Below the pieces are notes generated by a model. It ran no database searches, was not told the origin of the DNA, and saw only the letters and a program-made list of their open reading frames with translations. Shown here piece after piece: positions 1 to 7,237 of a DNA stretch of 64,000 nucleotides. The DNA is taken from contig MPMR01000004.1 in the NCBI GenBank assembly GCA_002238605.1, positions 1 through 64,000 of the forward strand. The letters are read 5' to 3'. The number at the start of each line of letters is the position of its first letter. The first letter of the stretch is position 1. Source of the DNA: BD2-11 clade cluster bacterium bin43 (lineage in GTDB: Bacteria; Gemmatimonadota; Gemmatimonadetes; Longimicrobiales; Gaopeijiaceae). Position numbers and translations under genes: made by a program.

Positions 1-272
1 TCGGGGAAGCCGCTGATGGTGACCGTGTAGGTCCCGGCTTCCACGCCCGAGAAGGCGAAGCTGCCACCCGACCCGGTCGTCGTGGTCGCACCCGACGACA
101 GGGTGGCGGTGATGCCGCTGGCGGCCGAGCCTTCAATCGTCACCGTCCCGGAGATGGTTCCCACGGGAGTGGGCGGCGGGGGCGGCTCCACAGGCGGTGG
201 AGTGCCCTCGTCGCAGGCGGTGAAGGCCAGGGCCATCAGCGTAGCTGTGGCGAAGAGTCTGAGTCGATTCAT
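1..272 (-). CDS. Lipoprotein with carboxypeptidase-regulatory-like fold (3' end missing)
   Basis: The gene reads leftward and runs off the window, so only about 90 N-terminal residues are visible. It starts at an ATG at 272, preceded by a good AGGAG ribosome site. The N-terminus is a short basic segment, a hydrophobic stretch (LFATATLMALAFTAC) and a lipobox cysteine near residue 20, which indicates a lipoprotein. A proline-rich linker follows. Then comes a module with the pattern GTISGTVTIEG, a small-residue strand region and GVEAGTYTVTISG, typical of CarboxypepD_reg / Ig-like beta-sandwich domains that precede larger secreted proteins. The full function cannot be seen. It is probably surface-anchored. 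Confidence 0.75.
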   Translation of the reverse strand, partial: MNRLRLFATATLMALAFTACDEGTPPPVEPPPPPTPVGTISGTVTIEGSAASGITATLSSGATTTTGSGGSFAFSGVEAGTYTVTISGFP

Positions 273-782
273 GGAATCTCCTGAGTGATGGGAATGAATA
301 CCGGCCTGAGGCGGCTGGAGAGAGTCGCGTGCCTTCGGATAAGCAAAGGTGGTGCCAGTTTGGGAACCTTCATATTTCTCAAGCAGTTACGGACTATCCT
401 TCTGCTCCACGGCACAGGCTCATCGGTGAAAATCCTCGGATAATCGAGGATCAACGCTGTTTTCTGAATATGACGAAAGCGATGGTTATACATCGATATT
501 GACCTACACTGTCCTCCCGCTTGTCGCATGCCGTGATCAGAAACCCGGCTCTCAAGATACCGGCTCACCTTCCGTCGCCATAGTGACAATAACGAGGACT
601 TGAAAGGACACAAACGATGACGGCTACCCGGCTCGCGCCCCTGCTATTTGATAGGCGCCTATGATTTGATAGGCGTGACAAAATGGTGACTCTGCCCTAC
701 TGGTATTGTCGGGCTCACTAGTGGGCAAGGAAGTCGCCGCGATGGTCGCTCGCGCATCCTGCTCCCAGGGACGGCGTGGCGG
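273..782. other. Intergenic region with hairpin and short direct repeats
   Basis: About 510 bases separate the left lipoprotein gene from the AraC-like regulator. It is AT-richer than its surroundings and I recognise no gene in it. It contains an inverted repeat with 7-bp arms (ATCCTCG / CGAGGAT, 432-451) and two copies of TTTGATAGGCG 18 bp apart (647-657 and 665-675). The second repeat lies about 110 bp before the regulator start and could be part of its control region. An open frame of 114 codons on the minus strand has no recognisable protein character. Confidence 0.5.
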
Positions 783-1646
783 ATGGAATCGGAACGAACT
801 GTCTACTCTCTGTATTGCACGGACGACGATCTTGGAGACCGACTCGAGCGGGTGCTCCGCGGTGTCGCCGTCCAGCGAGTGAGGTCAAGAAGGGCACTCG
901 TGGCGGCGTCCGTGAGCACTCGGGCGGCGGTCGTCGGCATCACCGCGTGCTCCGATACCGAGATCGCATGGCTGCGGTCGGGCTTCGGGCTTCTGGGTCC
1001 GCCTTGCGTCGTGGTGGCGCGCCTCTCGGTGGGCTGCGTGCGACGATTGCAAGCGCTCCGTTCCGGCAGGGTGCGGGTCATCTGGGCGGACGAAGTGGAA
1101 AGCCGCCTCGTCGAGGTCCTGGAGGGCTTCGCGGGGACGCACCGGGGTCCGATGTGGCGGCTCGGCGTGAAGCTGCTCTCCGATCACTCCTTCAGACCTT
1201 CACTCCGGGAGACCATCAGCCGGGTCTGCGGCCTGCACGACGATGTCGGGGACGCCCCGTTCATCCCGGCAAACTCGGTCGGCCGACTGGCGCGCCGCGT
1301 CGATCTGGCCCCTCCTACGCTGAGGCAATACTGGAGGGAGGACATGCCCCTCCGGTGCAGCCTGAAGGAATTTCTGAGCTGGGCGGTCATCCTCTGGGCC
1401 GTGCGCGCTCGCTCGCGGGACGGCTGGAACGCCATCGCCGACCGGGCGGGACTGCAGCGCCGCACCCTGCAGAGGAACTTCAACCGGCTGGCTGGCTGTA
1501 CGCTCACCGCGGCGGCCGAGGATCCGGAGCAGGTCGTTCGGCGATTCAACGAATGGGTCGATTCGGTGTGGGAGCCCCACGCCGGCAACGGGCCCGGGAA
1601 ATCCCATCCGGTTCCCGCGCGGGCAGCCGTCGAGCGGATATCGTGA
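783..1646 (+). CDS. AraC-like helix-turn-helix transcriptional regulator
   Basis: This 287-residue protein has a C-terminal DNA-binding half that fits the two-HTH layout of AraC/XylS regulators. The first HTH is near residues 166-186 (GRLARRVDLAPPTLRQYW) and the second near 214-236 (WNAIADRAGLQRRTLQRNF). The N-terminal half resembles a degenerate receiver-like alpha/beta domain without a clear phospho-acceptor motif. The stop codon overlaps a GTG start of the following TnpB-like frame (GTGA, 1643-1646), so the two may be translationally coupled. The target genes are unknown. A link to the downstream TnpB-like gene is suggested by position only. Confidence 0.75.
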   Translation: MESERTVYSLYCTDDDLGDRLERVLRGVAVQRVRSRRALVAASVSTRAAVVGITACSDTEIAWLRSGFGLLGPPCVVVARLSVGCVRRLQALRSGRVRVIWADEVESRLVEVLEGFAGTHRGPMWRLGVKLLSDHSFRPSLRETISRVCGLHDDVGDAPFIPANSVGRLARRVDLAPPTLRQYWREDMPLRCSLKEFLSWAVILWAVRARSRDGWNAIADRAGLQRRTLQRNFNRLAGCTLTAAAEDPEQVVRRFNEWVDSVWEPHAGNGPGKSHPVPARAAVERIS

Positions 1647-2689
1647 CCGTGGCCGGATCGACTTCCCGGCGTTACGTCGGCTGGCGCTGCAGGCTCTATC
1701 CGAGTCCCTCACAGGACGCGGCGCTGCACCGATGCAGGAACGGCCTGCGCGAGCTCTCCAATGAACTGCTCGTCGCCTCCCAACTCAGGTACGGGGAATC
1801 CGGACGGCGGCTCTCCCTGACCGAGATGCGCGCCTTCGCGCGGGACTGGAAGCGGCAGCCGGAGCACAGGGGGTTCCCCGCCAGCGCCACCTACCGCGTC
1901 GCCGACGATCTCGACCGCGCCTTCCGCATCTGGTTCAGCAAGCCCGGCCGACGTGGGCGCAGCGGGTTCCCCCAGCTGAAGGCCATCGGGGGAGAGCCCG
2001 GCATCTACTTCAGCAACCAGGGCATCCGCATCGAGGGCAGCCGGGTGTGGCTGCCCAAGTACGGCTCGGTGCGCTGGAAGGGCGGGAGGCTGCCCCCCGG
2101 GAGACTCGCGGGACCGTCCGGACGCAAGACCCTCGGTCTGCTCTCCGGACGAGTCTGGCTGGACGCGGGAAACCGGTGGATGCTCTCCTGCCTGTTCGAG
2201 TGCGAGCCGCTCACCCCTTCCAGGGCGAGAACGGACAAGGCCGCGGTCCGACAACACGGCCGCGAAATCACGGTGTCGGTCGACGGGGAATCCGTCCACG
2301 TGATCCGCGAGAGCAGGGCGCTCCGCAACGCCAGACGCCGCCTGGCAAGGCTCGAGCGGCGGCTGGAGCGATGCGAATTCAAGTCCGAAGGCCGCAAGCG
2401 CACCCTGGCTCTCATGCGCAACCAGGCGCGCAAGGTCCGGAACCATCAGGCGGATCTGCAGCACAAGGCCACGACCGGCGTCGTGCATGAAGCCCGCGAG
2501 ATCGAAGTCGAAGGCGCGAGCTCGGAACTGCTGCGCCAACTCGAATACAAGGCGGAGTGGCACGGCCGCCGACTGAAGGTACGGCGAGGCCCGCCGGAAC
2601 CGGGGACCGGCAATCCCCGACGCGCGCGGAGACCGGGGAGCCGGTCGCTGAAACGCGAATCGCGGACGCGAAGGTCGAAAGCCCTGTAG
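1643..2689 (+). pseudogene. TnpB/OrfB-like (IS200/IS605) gene, nuclease-dead and C-terminally truncated
   Basis: The 348-codon frame begins with the OrfB N-terminal pattern (WRCRLYPSPSQ, then CRNGLRELSNELL). It continues through the TnpB middle region (IYFSNQGIRIEG; VWLDAGNRWMLSC) to the helix-rich ALRNARRRLARLERR and QLEYKAEWHGRR signatures. Three lesions are visible. The RuvC-I motif expected as G-x-D-x-G reads R-Q-H-G-R near residues 203-207. Only about ten residues separate the RuvC-II glutamate (near 290) from QLEYKAEW, where family members have several dozen. The zinc finger and RuvC-III Asp are absent, because after about residue 313 the frame is unrelated arginine-rich sequence. It should not cut DNA. 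It may be a dying transposon gene or a domesticated RNA-guided binding protein. No TnpA partner is visible. Confidence 0.6.
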
Positions 2690-2761
2690 CCGTCTGCGAA
2701 GGCCGGAACGAATCAGGGGGGCCAGGCGATAGCCGACGCGAGGCCCGGGCGGGAACGAAAC

Positions 2762-2823
2762 CACAGAGCTCGGTGCTACACGTCTGGATGGACACCGAGA
2801 TGAAGCGGAGGACGACGACGGCG
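2762..2823 (+). pseudogene. DinJ/RelB-type antitoxin 5' fragment fused in frame to a lipoprotein gene
   Basis: These 62 bases match 44953-44892 (minus strand), the start of the intact antitoxin gene in this window, at 54 of 62 positions. Most differences are synonymous. In the frame of the downstream lipoprotein they encode SSVLHVWMDTEMKRRTTTA, against SSMLHVRMDTEMKRKATTA in the antitoxin. Similarity ends where the lipoprotein's hydrophobic signal region begins. The fragment therefore supplies the probable start codon (2788 or 2800) and the basic n-region of the lipoprotein. Confidence 0.8.
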
Positions 2824-3990
2824 ATCCTGGCCCTGGCCGCGATGGTTGCCGGTTGCGAAGCGCCCCCCGTCTCGACGAGCACGTCGCGCGACAGCCTCGG
2901 GGTCACGATCGTCGAATCGGTCGCGTCCTTGTGGGGTGCGGGTGACGCATGGCAAATCGAGGAGCAACCGGTCCTCGACCTGGCCGGGACCGGCTCGGGC
3001 GAAATGCACACCTTCTTTCGCGTGCGGGATGTGCTCCGCGCGGGATCCGGGCATCTGGCCGTTGCCGACCGGGCGTCCCAGCAGGTCCGGGTCTACGATG
3101 CAACGGGGCGATTCGTCCGTGCATTCGGTGGGCCGGGCGACGGACCGGGCGAGTTTCGCTCCCTCTGGACCATCGTGCTGAGGCCTGACGGGCGACTCGT
3201 GGCACTGGACCGCACGGCGGGGGGAAGCGGCGCGGAGTTCGACCTGGAATCGGGGCTGATCGCTTCGTTCCGGTTGCCGGAGGGCGTCTCGCCGGTTCGG
3301 CACCCGGTACCCTCGGACGTGGTCTGGGGGCTGGATCCGGCGCCCGCCGCGGACGAGGAGAGGCGGCGCGCGGGTCTCCGGCGTCCTCCGGTCACCATCG
3401 TTCGGTTGTCGGAGGACCGGATGTCGGGCGACTCGGTCACCAGCCTTCCCGGATACGAGAACTTCATCATTACCGAAGGGGACGACATCCCGATCATGGG
3501 TCGGTTGCCCCATGCAGTGCCGGACGGCGAAGGACGAATCGCAATGGGCACGGCCGACGCGCTGGAGTACTCGATCGTCGACGGCCGAAGCGGAGAGCTG
3601 AGCCTGATCGCGAGAATTCCCGGAGTTCAGCTGACCGTGTCCCGCGCGGAAGTGGACCGTGAAAGGGAGGAATGGCTGGGACCCGATCCCAGTCCCTTCA
3701 TTCGCGACTTCATGGCCCGCTTGCCCGAGCCCGCGGAGAAACCGGGCTATCAGCGCATGATCGTGGATGCCGACGGAAATGTGTGGGCGGGAGAATACCT
3801 CGGACTCGCCCGGCGCAACGAACCGCAGGAGTGGTACGTGCTGGACTCGTCGGGGGCGTGGCTCGGAATCGTCGACACGCCGGCACGCTTCGAGCTGATG
3901 CGGGTGGGCGCCGATGAGGTGTTCGGGGTGCGGCGTGACGCCAACGACGTCGAGCATCCGCAGGTTCTGCGGCTGGTGAAGCCCCCGTAG
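2800..3990 (+). CDS. Six-bladed beta-propeller lipoprotein
   Basis: This is a secreted protein of about 396 residues. I chose the ATG at 2800 because it gives a compact signal peptide, MKRRTTTAILALAAMVAGC, with the lipobox cysteine at residue 19. An in-frame ATG at 2788 is also possible. The body has the repeating pattern of NHL-like six-bladed propellers: LAVADRASQQVRVYDATGRF, FGGPGDGPGEF, RPDGRLVALD and DADGNVWAGEYLG. Such proteins are abundant in Gemmatimonadota and Bacteroidota and usually have no assigned substrate. The first codons derive from an antitoxin gene start. It converges on galK, with only about 90 bp between the two. Confidence 0.8.
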   Translation: MKRRTTTAILALAAMVAGCEAPPVSTSTSRDSLGVTIVESVASLWGAGDAWQIEEQPVLDLAGTGSGEMHTFFRVRDVLRAGSGHLAVADRASQQVRVYDATGRFVRAFGGPGDGPGEFRSLWTIVLRPDGRLVALDRTAGGSGAEFDLESGLIASFRLPEGVSPVRHPVPSDVVWGLDPAPAADEERRRAGLRRPPVTIVRLSEDRMSGDSVTSLPGYENFIITEGDDIPIMGRLPHAVPDGEGRIAMGTADALEYSIVDGRSGELSLIARIPGVQLTVSRAEVDREREEWLGPDPSPFIRDFMARLPEPAEKPGYQRMIVDADGNVWAGEYLGLARRNEPQEWYVLDSSGAWLGIVDTPARFELMRVGADEVFGVRRDANDVEHPQVLRLVKPP

Positions 3991-3993
3991 GCT

Positions 3994-4030
3994 TCGATGG
4001 GACGTTTCAGCTGAAACGCGAAGGGCGCGA
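3994..4030. repeat. 37-bp repeat with palindromic core, copy 1 (downstream of galK)
   Basis: This stretch matches 5188-5224 inside galK with two mismatches. Its core is the palindrome CGTTTCAGCTGAAACG. It sits between the convergent propeller lipoprotein and galK, four bases after the lipoprotein stop. Inside galK the same bases encode FAPFTFQLKRPIEA, so this copy looks like a displaced fragment of the galK coding sequence. As a hairpin it might end transcription from either side, but no T-run follows. Confidence 0.7.
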
Positions 4031-4082
4031 CACCGGCCCCGACGGCATCGGGTTGACTGGATCACGCCGGCAGGACACCGAG

Positions 4083-5462
4083 CTACAGGTGCTGGACCCC
4101 TGCCCCTCCGCTGGGTTGCGCGGAGAACATCATGTCGCGGGTGGGTGGCCTGCCCAGGCGCGGCTGGTAGAACCGGGCGGTTAACGCCTCCATGACGGGC
4201 GCGACGGTGGCCTCGTCACACAGCGCGACGGCGCAACCACCGAAGCCGGCGCCTGTGAGGCGCGCGCCCGCCGCACCCGCGTCGAGGGCCACTGTGACGA
4301 TCGCGTCCAGCTCGCCCGTGCTCACCTCGTAGTCGTCGCGGAGGCTCTCGTGGGACCGCACCATGAGGTGGCCGAAGCGGTGCAGGTCGCCGTCGCGCAT
4401 GGCCCGCTCGGCGAGCGCCACCCGGCGGCCCTCCGTGACGACGTGGCGGAAGCGGCGGAACAGCACGGGGGAGAGGACGCGGCAGGCGTGATCGAGGAGG
4501 GCGTCCCGGTCGTCCATCGAGACCAGGTCCCGGTAGCTCGGGGGGCGCCCACCGGAGCGCTCGCCGGCCCTCCGCGACGGACCACCCTCGCCGACATCCG
4601 CGTGCTCCGTCGCCTGGCTGCCGTGACCCGTCGCCGTCCGCCGGCGCGACCCGTCGTGGCCGGACGCCGCTCGGGGCGCCCCACCATGCCCGACCCCGGC
4701 CGCTGCTCCGACCCGACTGCCCACCAGCTTGAGCGCCTCCCGGCACTGCCGCGCCCGCTCGTTATACCTACCGCGCGCGCCCGCGGACTTCTCGGCCCGC
4801 ACCAGCGACGACGCCACCACCCACCGCCACCCCTCGGGCACGGGCACCGGAGTCACCCGCAGCGGGTCGAACTCGATGCGGAGGGCGTGTCCGGCAACCC
4901 CGTGAAGGCACGCGGCCTGGTCCATCCCGCCTCCCTCAAGCCCCACGAAGCGCTCGGCGCGCGCCATCAGGGCGGCGAGTTCGAGGCGGGGCAGGGCCAC
5001 CCCGTTCGCCTTCAGCAGCGCCAGCGCCGAGGCCACCACCAGAGCCGACGAGGACGACAGCCCCGACGCGACGGGGACATCGCCGGTCACCGTCCCCTCG
5101 ATGCCTCGCTCCAGCGGCATCCCGTGCTCGAGCAGTCCCCGAGCCGCGGCCCGCACATAGTTTGACCAGTCTCCCTGGTCCGCTGCCTCGATGGGACGTT
5201 TCAGCTGAAACGTGAACGGCGCGAAGCGGGGCGAAGGGCTGTCCAGCCGCACCCCCGGATCGTCCACGACGCAGAAGTCCACGCGGACATCCCGGTCGAT
5301 CGCAATGGGAAAGACCGGCAGGCCGTTGTAGTCGGTGTGCTCGCCGATCAGGTTGACGCGGCCGGGCGCGATGGCTTGCCAGCGTCTGCCGGTTGGCCGC
5401 CTGCCCGAATCGCCTTCGAGCGTCGGTCCGGAGCGCCTGCCTCCTCCATCGTCACCACTCAA
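4083..5462 (-). CDS. galK: Galactokinase with a low-complexity insertion
   Basis: This is a GHMP-family kinase that phosphorylates galactose at C1. Motif 1 is GRVNLIGEHTDY (residues 34-45). The phosphate-binding motif is GLSSSSA (134-140). The catalytic Asp is in GGGMDQ (D181). Motif 3, GARLTGAGFGG, lies near the C-terminus. The start is a TTG at 5462 that overlaps the stop of the upstream symporter gene, so the two are translationally coupled. At 459 residues it is some 70 longer than usual galactokinases. The excess lies mostly between residues about 250 and 308 and is rich in Gly, Arg, His and Ser. It separates the YNERARQCREAL helix from the SYRDLVSMDDRD region. Order of transcription is nucleotidyltransferase, symporter, galK. 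Confidence 0.9.
   Translation of the reverse strand: MSGDDGGGRRSGPTLEGDSGRRPTGRRWQAIAPGRVNLIGEHTDYNGLPVFPIAIDRDVRVDFCVVDDPGVRLDSPSPRFAPFTFQLKRPIEAADQGDWSNYVRAAARGLLEHGMPLERGIEGTVTGDVPVASGLSSSSALVVASALALLKANGVALPRLELAALMARAERFVGLEGGGMDQAACLHGVAGHALRIEFDPLRVTPVPVPEGWRWVVASSLVRAEKSAGARGRYNERARQCREALKLVGSRVGAAAGVGHGGAPRAASGHDGSRRRTATGHGSQATEHADVGEGGPSRRAGERSGGRPPSYRDLVSMDDRDALLDHACRVLSPVLFRRFRHVVTEGRRVALAERAMRDGDLHRFGHLMVRSHESLRDDYEVSTGELDAIVTVALDAGAAGARLTGAGFGGCAVALCDEATVAPVMEALTARFYQPRLGRPPTRDMMFSAQPSGGAGVQHL
5188..5224. repeat. 37-bp repeat with palindromic core, copy 2 (inside galK)
   Basis: This is the partner of 3994-4030 (35 of 37 bases identical). It lies within galK codons for the segment FAPFTFQLKRPIEA, which fits the galactokinase fold, so this is the likely parental copy. 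A related but shorter palindrome, GAGTTTCAGCTGAAACTC, occurs at 26901-26918. Confidence 0.7.
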
Positions 5463-7231
5463 TCCGAATAGCCCAACTTCGGCAGCAGCCGGAAGAGCCA
5501 GACCCCGGCCGAGGCCGAGATCGCCAGCGCGACCACCGCCGAGACCATCTGCCCGTACAGCAGATACCCGGTTCCGAAGAGCGCCGCGTAGACGAGCACG
5601 CAGCCGAGGAACCAGGCCAGGAAGGCCGCGGTGATGGACCCGGCCTCGCTGGGCCCGTCACCCACGTCGACAACCCGCCGCCATCCCCTGCCCATGGGCC
5701 GGATCTTGTCGTAGAAGCCCTGCAGCGTCTCCGAGTCGGCGGGCGACGTGAGGAAGGTCACTCCGAGCCAGCCGACCGTCGTGACCGCCACGCCGATGAC
5801 GAGCTGCGTCCACGCCGGGAGGGGCGCGAAGCCCAGCCCCGTGTGCATCCACGCGAAATAGACCGCCACCAGGAACGAGATGGTCATGCCGGCCAGCTCG
5901 CTCCACACGTTCACGCGGTACCAGAACCAGCGCAGCAGGAAGATGAGCCCCGTCCCCGCGCCGATCTGGAGGAGGATCTGGAACCCCTGCCCCGCGGTGT
6001 CGAGCTGAAGCGCGATCAAGGCGCCCAGCACCATCAGCCCTACGGTCGACAGCCGCCCCATCGTCACGAGCTGCCGATCGCTCGCGGCCGGGTTCACGAA
6101 GCGCCGGTAGAAGTCGCTCACCACGTACGACGAGCCCCAGTTGAGCTGGGTGCTGATGGTCGACATGTACGCCGCCGCCAGCGAGGCGACCACCAGCCCG
6201 AGCAATCCGGCGGGCAGGAACACCAGCATGGCCGGATAGGCCAGGTCGTTGCCCACCAGCCCGGGGTCGAGGTCCGGGAAGCGCGCCTGGATGTCCGACA
6301 GCTCCGGGTACACGAGCATCGAGCACAGCGCCACGATGATCCACGGCCAGGGCCGGAGCCCGTAGTGCGCGATGTTGAACCACAGCGTGGCCTTCATCGA
6401 CTCCTTCTCGTTCTTCGCCGCGAGCATGCGCTGGGCCACGTAGCCACCGCCCCCCGGCTCGGCCCCGGGATACCACGCGCTCCACCACTGCACCGCGATC
6501 GGGATGATGAAGATCCCCGCCGCGACGCTCCAGTCGGAGAAGTCCGGGAAGAAGTTCATCGCCGACTGCAGATCAGGGTGCGAGACGAGCCCCGCGAGCC
6601 CCCCGACCTCGGGCTGGCGCAGCGCGAACACGGCGGCCGCAACCGAACCGATCATCGCCACGACGAAGAGCACCAGGTCCGTGACGACGACGCCCCACAG
6701 CCCCGATGTTGCGGAGTAGATCATGGTCACGGTTCCCGCGATCAGGACCGTGGTCAGCGGATCCAGCCCCAGGAGCACGCCGCCGATCTTGGTCGCCGCG
6801 AGCGTCACCGTCGCGATGATCATCACGTTGTAGAAGACGCCGAGGTAGATGGCCCGGAAGCCCCGCAGGAACGCCGCCGCACGCCCGGAATAGCGCAGCT
6901 CGTAGAACTCGATGTCGGTCAGCGCGCCCGACCGCCGCCACAGGCGCGCGTAGAAGAAGACCGTGCACATGCCGGTGATCAGGAAGGCCCACCAGGACCA
7001 GTTCTGCGCGACCCCGCCGCCGCGCACGAAGTCCGCGATCAGGTTGGGCGTGTCGGTCGAAAACGTCGTCGCGACCATCGACGTGCCCAGCAGCCACCAC
7101 GGCAGCTTCCGCCCCGAAAGGAAGAACTCGTCGGCCCCGGACCCCGCGCGCCGGGCGAAGCGGAGGCCGATGGCGAGGGCGGTGAGCCCGTACAGCGCGA
7201 TGACGATCCAGTCGAGCGTGGTGAGTTGCAT
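5459..7231 (-). CDS. Sodium:solute symporter (SSS family), probable sugar uptake
   Basis: This is a 590-residue polytopic membrane protein of the SSS/SLC5 family. The N-terminus has the family signature DEFFLSGRKLPWWLLGTSM, with the TTFSTDTPNLIADFV region of transmembrane helix 1. Many hydrophobic helices follow, including AYMSTISTQLNWGSSYVVSD, typical of the sodium-coupled core. It starts at an ATG at 7231, seven bases after the nucleotidyltransferase stop, and its own stop overlaps the galK start. Placement between a sugar nucleotidyltransferase and galactokinase makes galactose or a related sugar the likely substrate; this is inference from neighbours. Confidence 0.88.
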   Translation of the reverse strand: MQLTTLDWIVIALYGLTALAIGLRFARRAGSGADEFFLSGRKLPWWLLGTSMVATTFSTDTPNLIADFVRGGGVAQNWSWWAFLITGMCTVFFYARLWRRSGALTDIEFYELRYSGRAAAFLRGFRAIYLGVFYNVMIIATVTLAATKIGGVLLGLDPLTTVLIAGTVTMIYSATSGLWGVVVTDLVLFVVAMIGSVAAAVFALRQPEVGGLAGLVSHPDLQSAMNFFPDFSDWSVAAGIFIIPIAVQWWSAWYPGAEPGGGGYVAQRMLAAKNEKESMKATLWFNIAHYGLRPWPWIIVALCSMLVYPELSDIQARFPDLDPGLVGNDLAYPAMLVFLPAGLLGLVVASLAAAYMSTISTQLNWGSSYVVSDFYRRFVNPAASDRQLVTMGRLSTVGLMVLGALIALQLDTAGQGFQILLQIGAGTGLIFLLRWFWYRVNVWSELAGMTISFLVAVYFAWMHTGLGFAPLPAWTQLVIGVAVTTVGWLGVTFLTSPADSETLQGFYDKIRPMGRGWRRVVDVGDGPSEAGSITAAFLAWFLGCVLVYAALFGTGYLLYGQMVSAVVALAISASAGVWLFRLLPKLGYSD

Positions 7232-7237
7232 TCGGCT

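Noticed and set aside
432-451. Hairpin with 7-bp arms as a minus-strand terminator
   Set aside because: On the minus strand it is followed by TTTTC, but no supported gene ends there, so I list it only as a feature of the gap.
269-613. 114-codon open frame on the minus strand before the AraC-like gene
   Set aside because: No domain pattern, unlike codon use of neighbours, and it overlaps the lipoprotein start; probably chance in a low-GC gap.
776-1642. Long upstream extension of the TnpB-like frame
   Set aside because: This part overlaps the AraC-like gene in another frame and shows only arginine-rich shadow sequence; the OrfB pattern begins after 1643.
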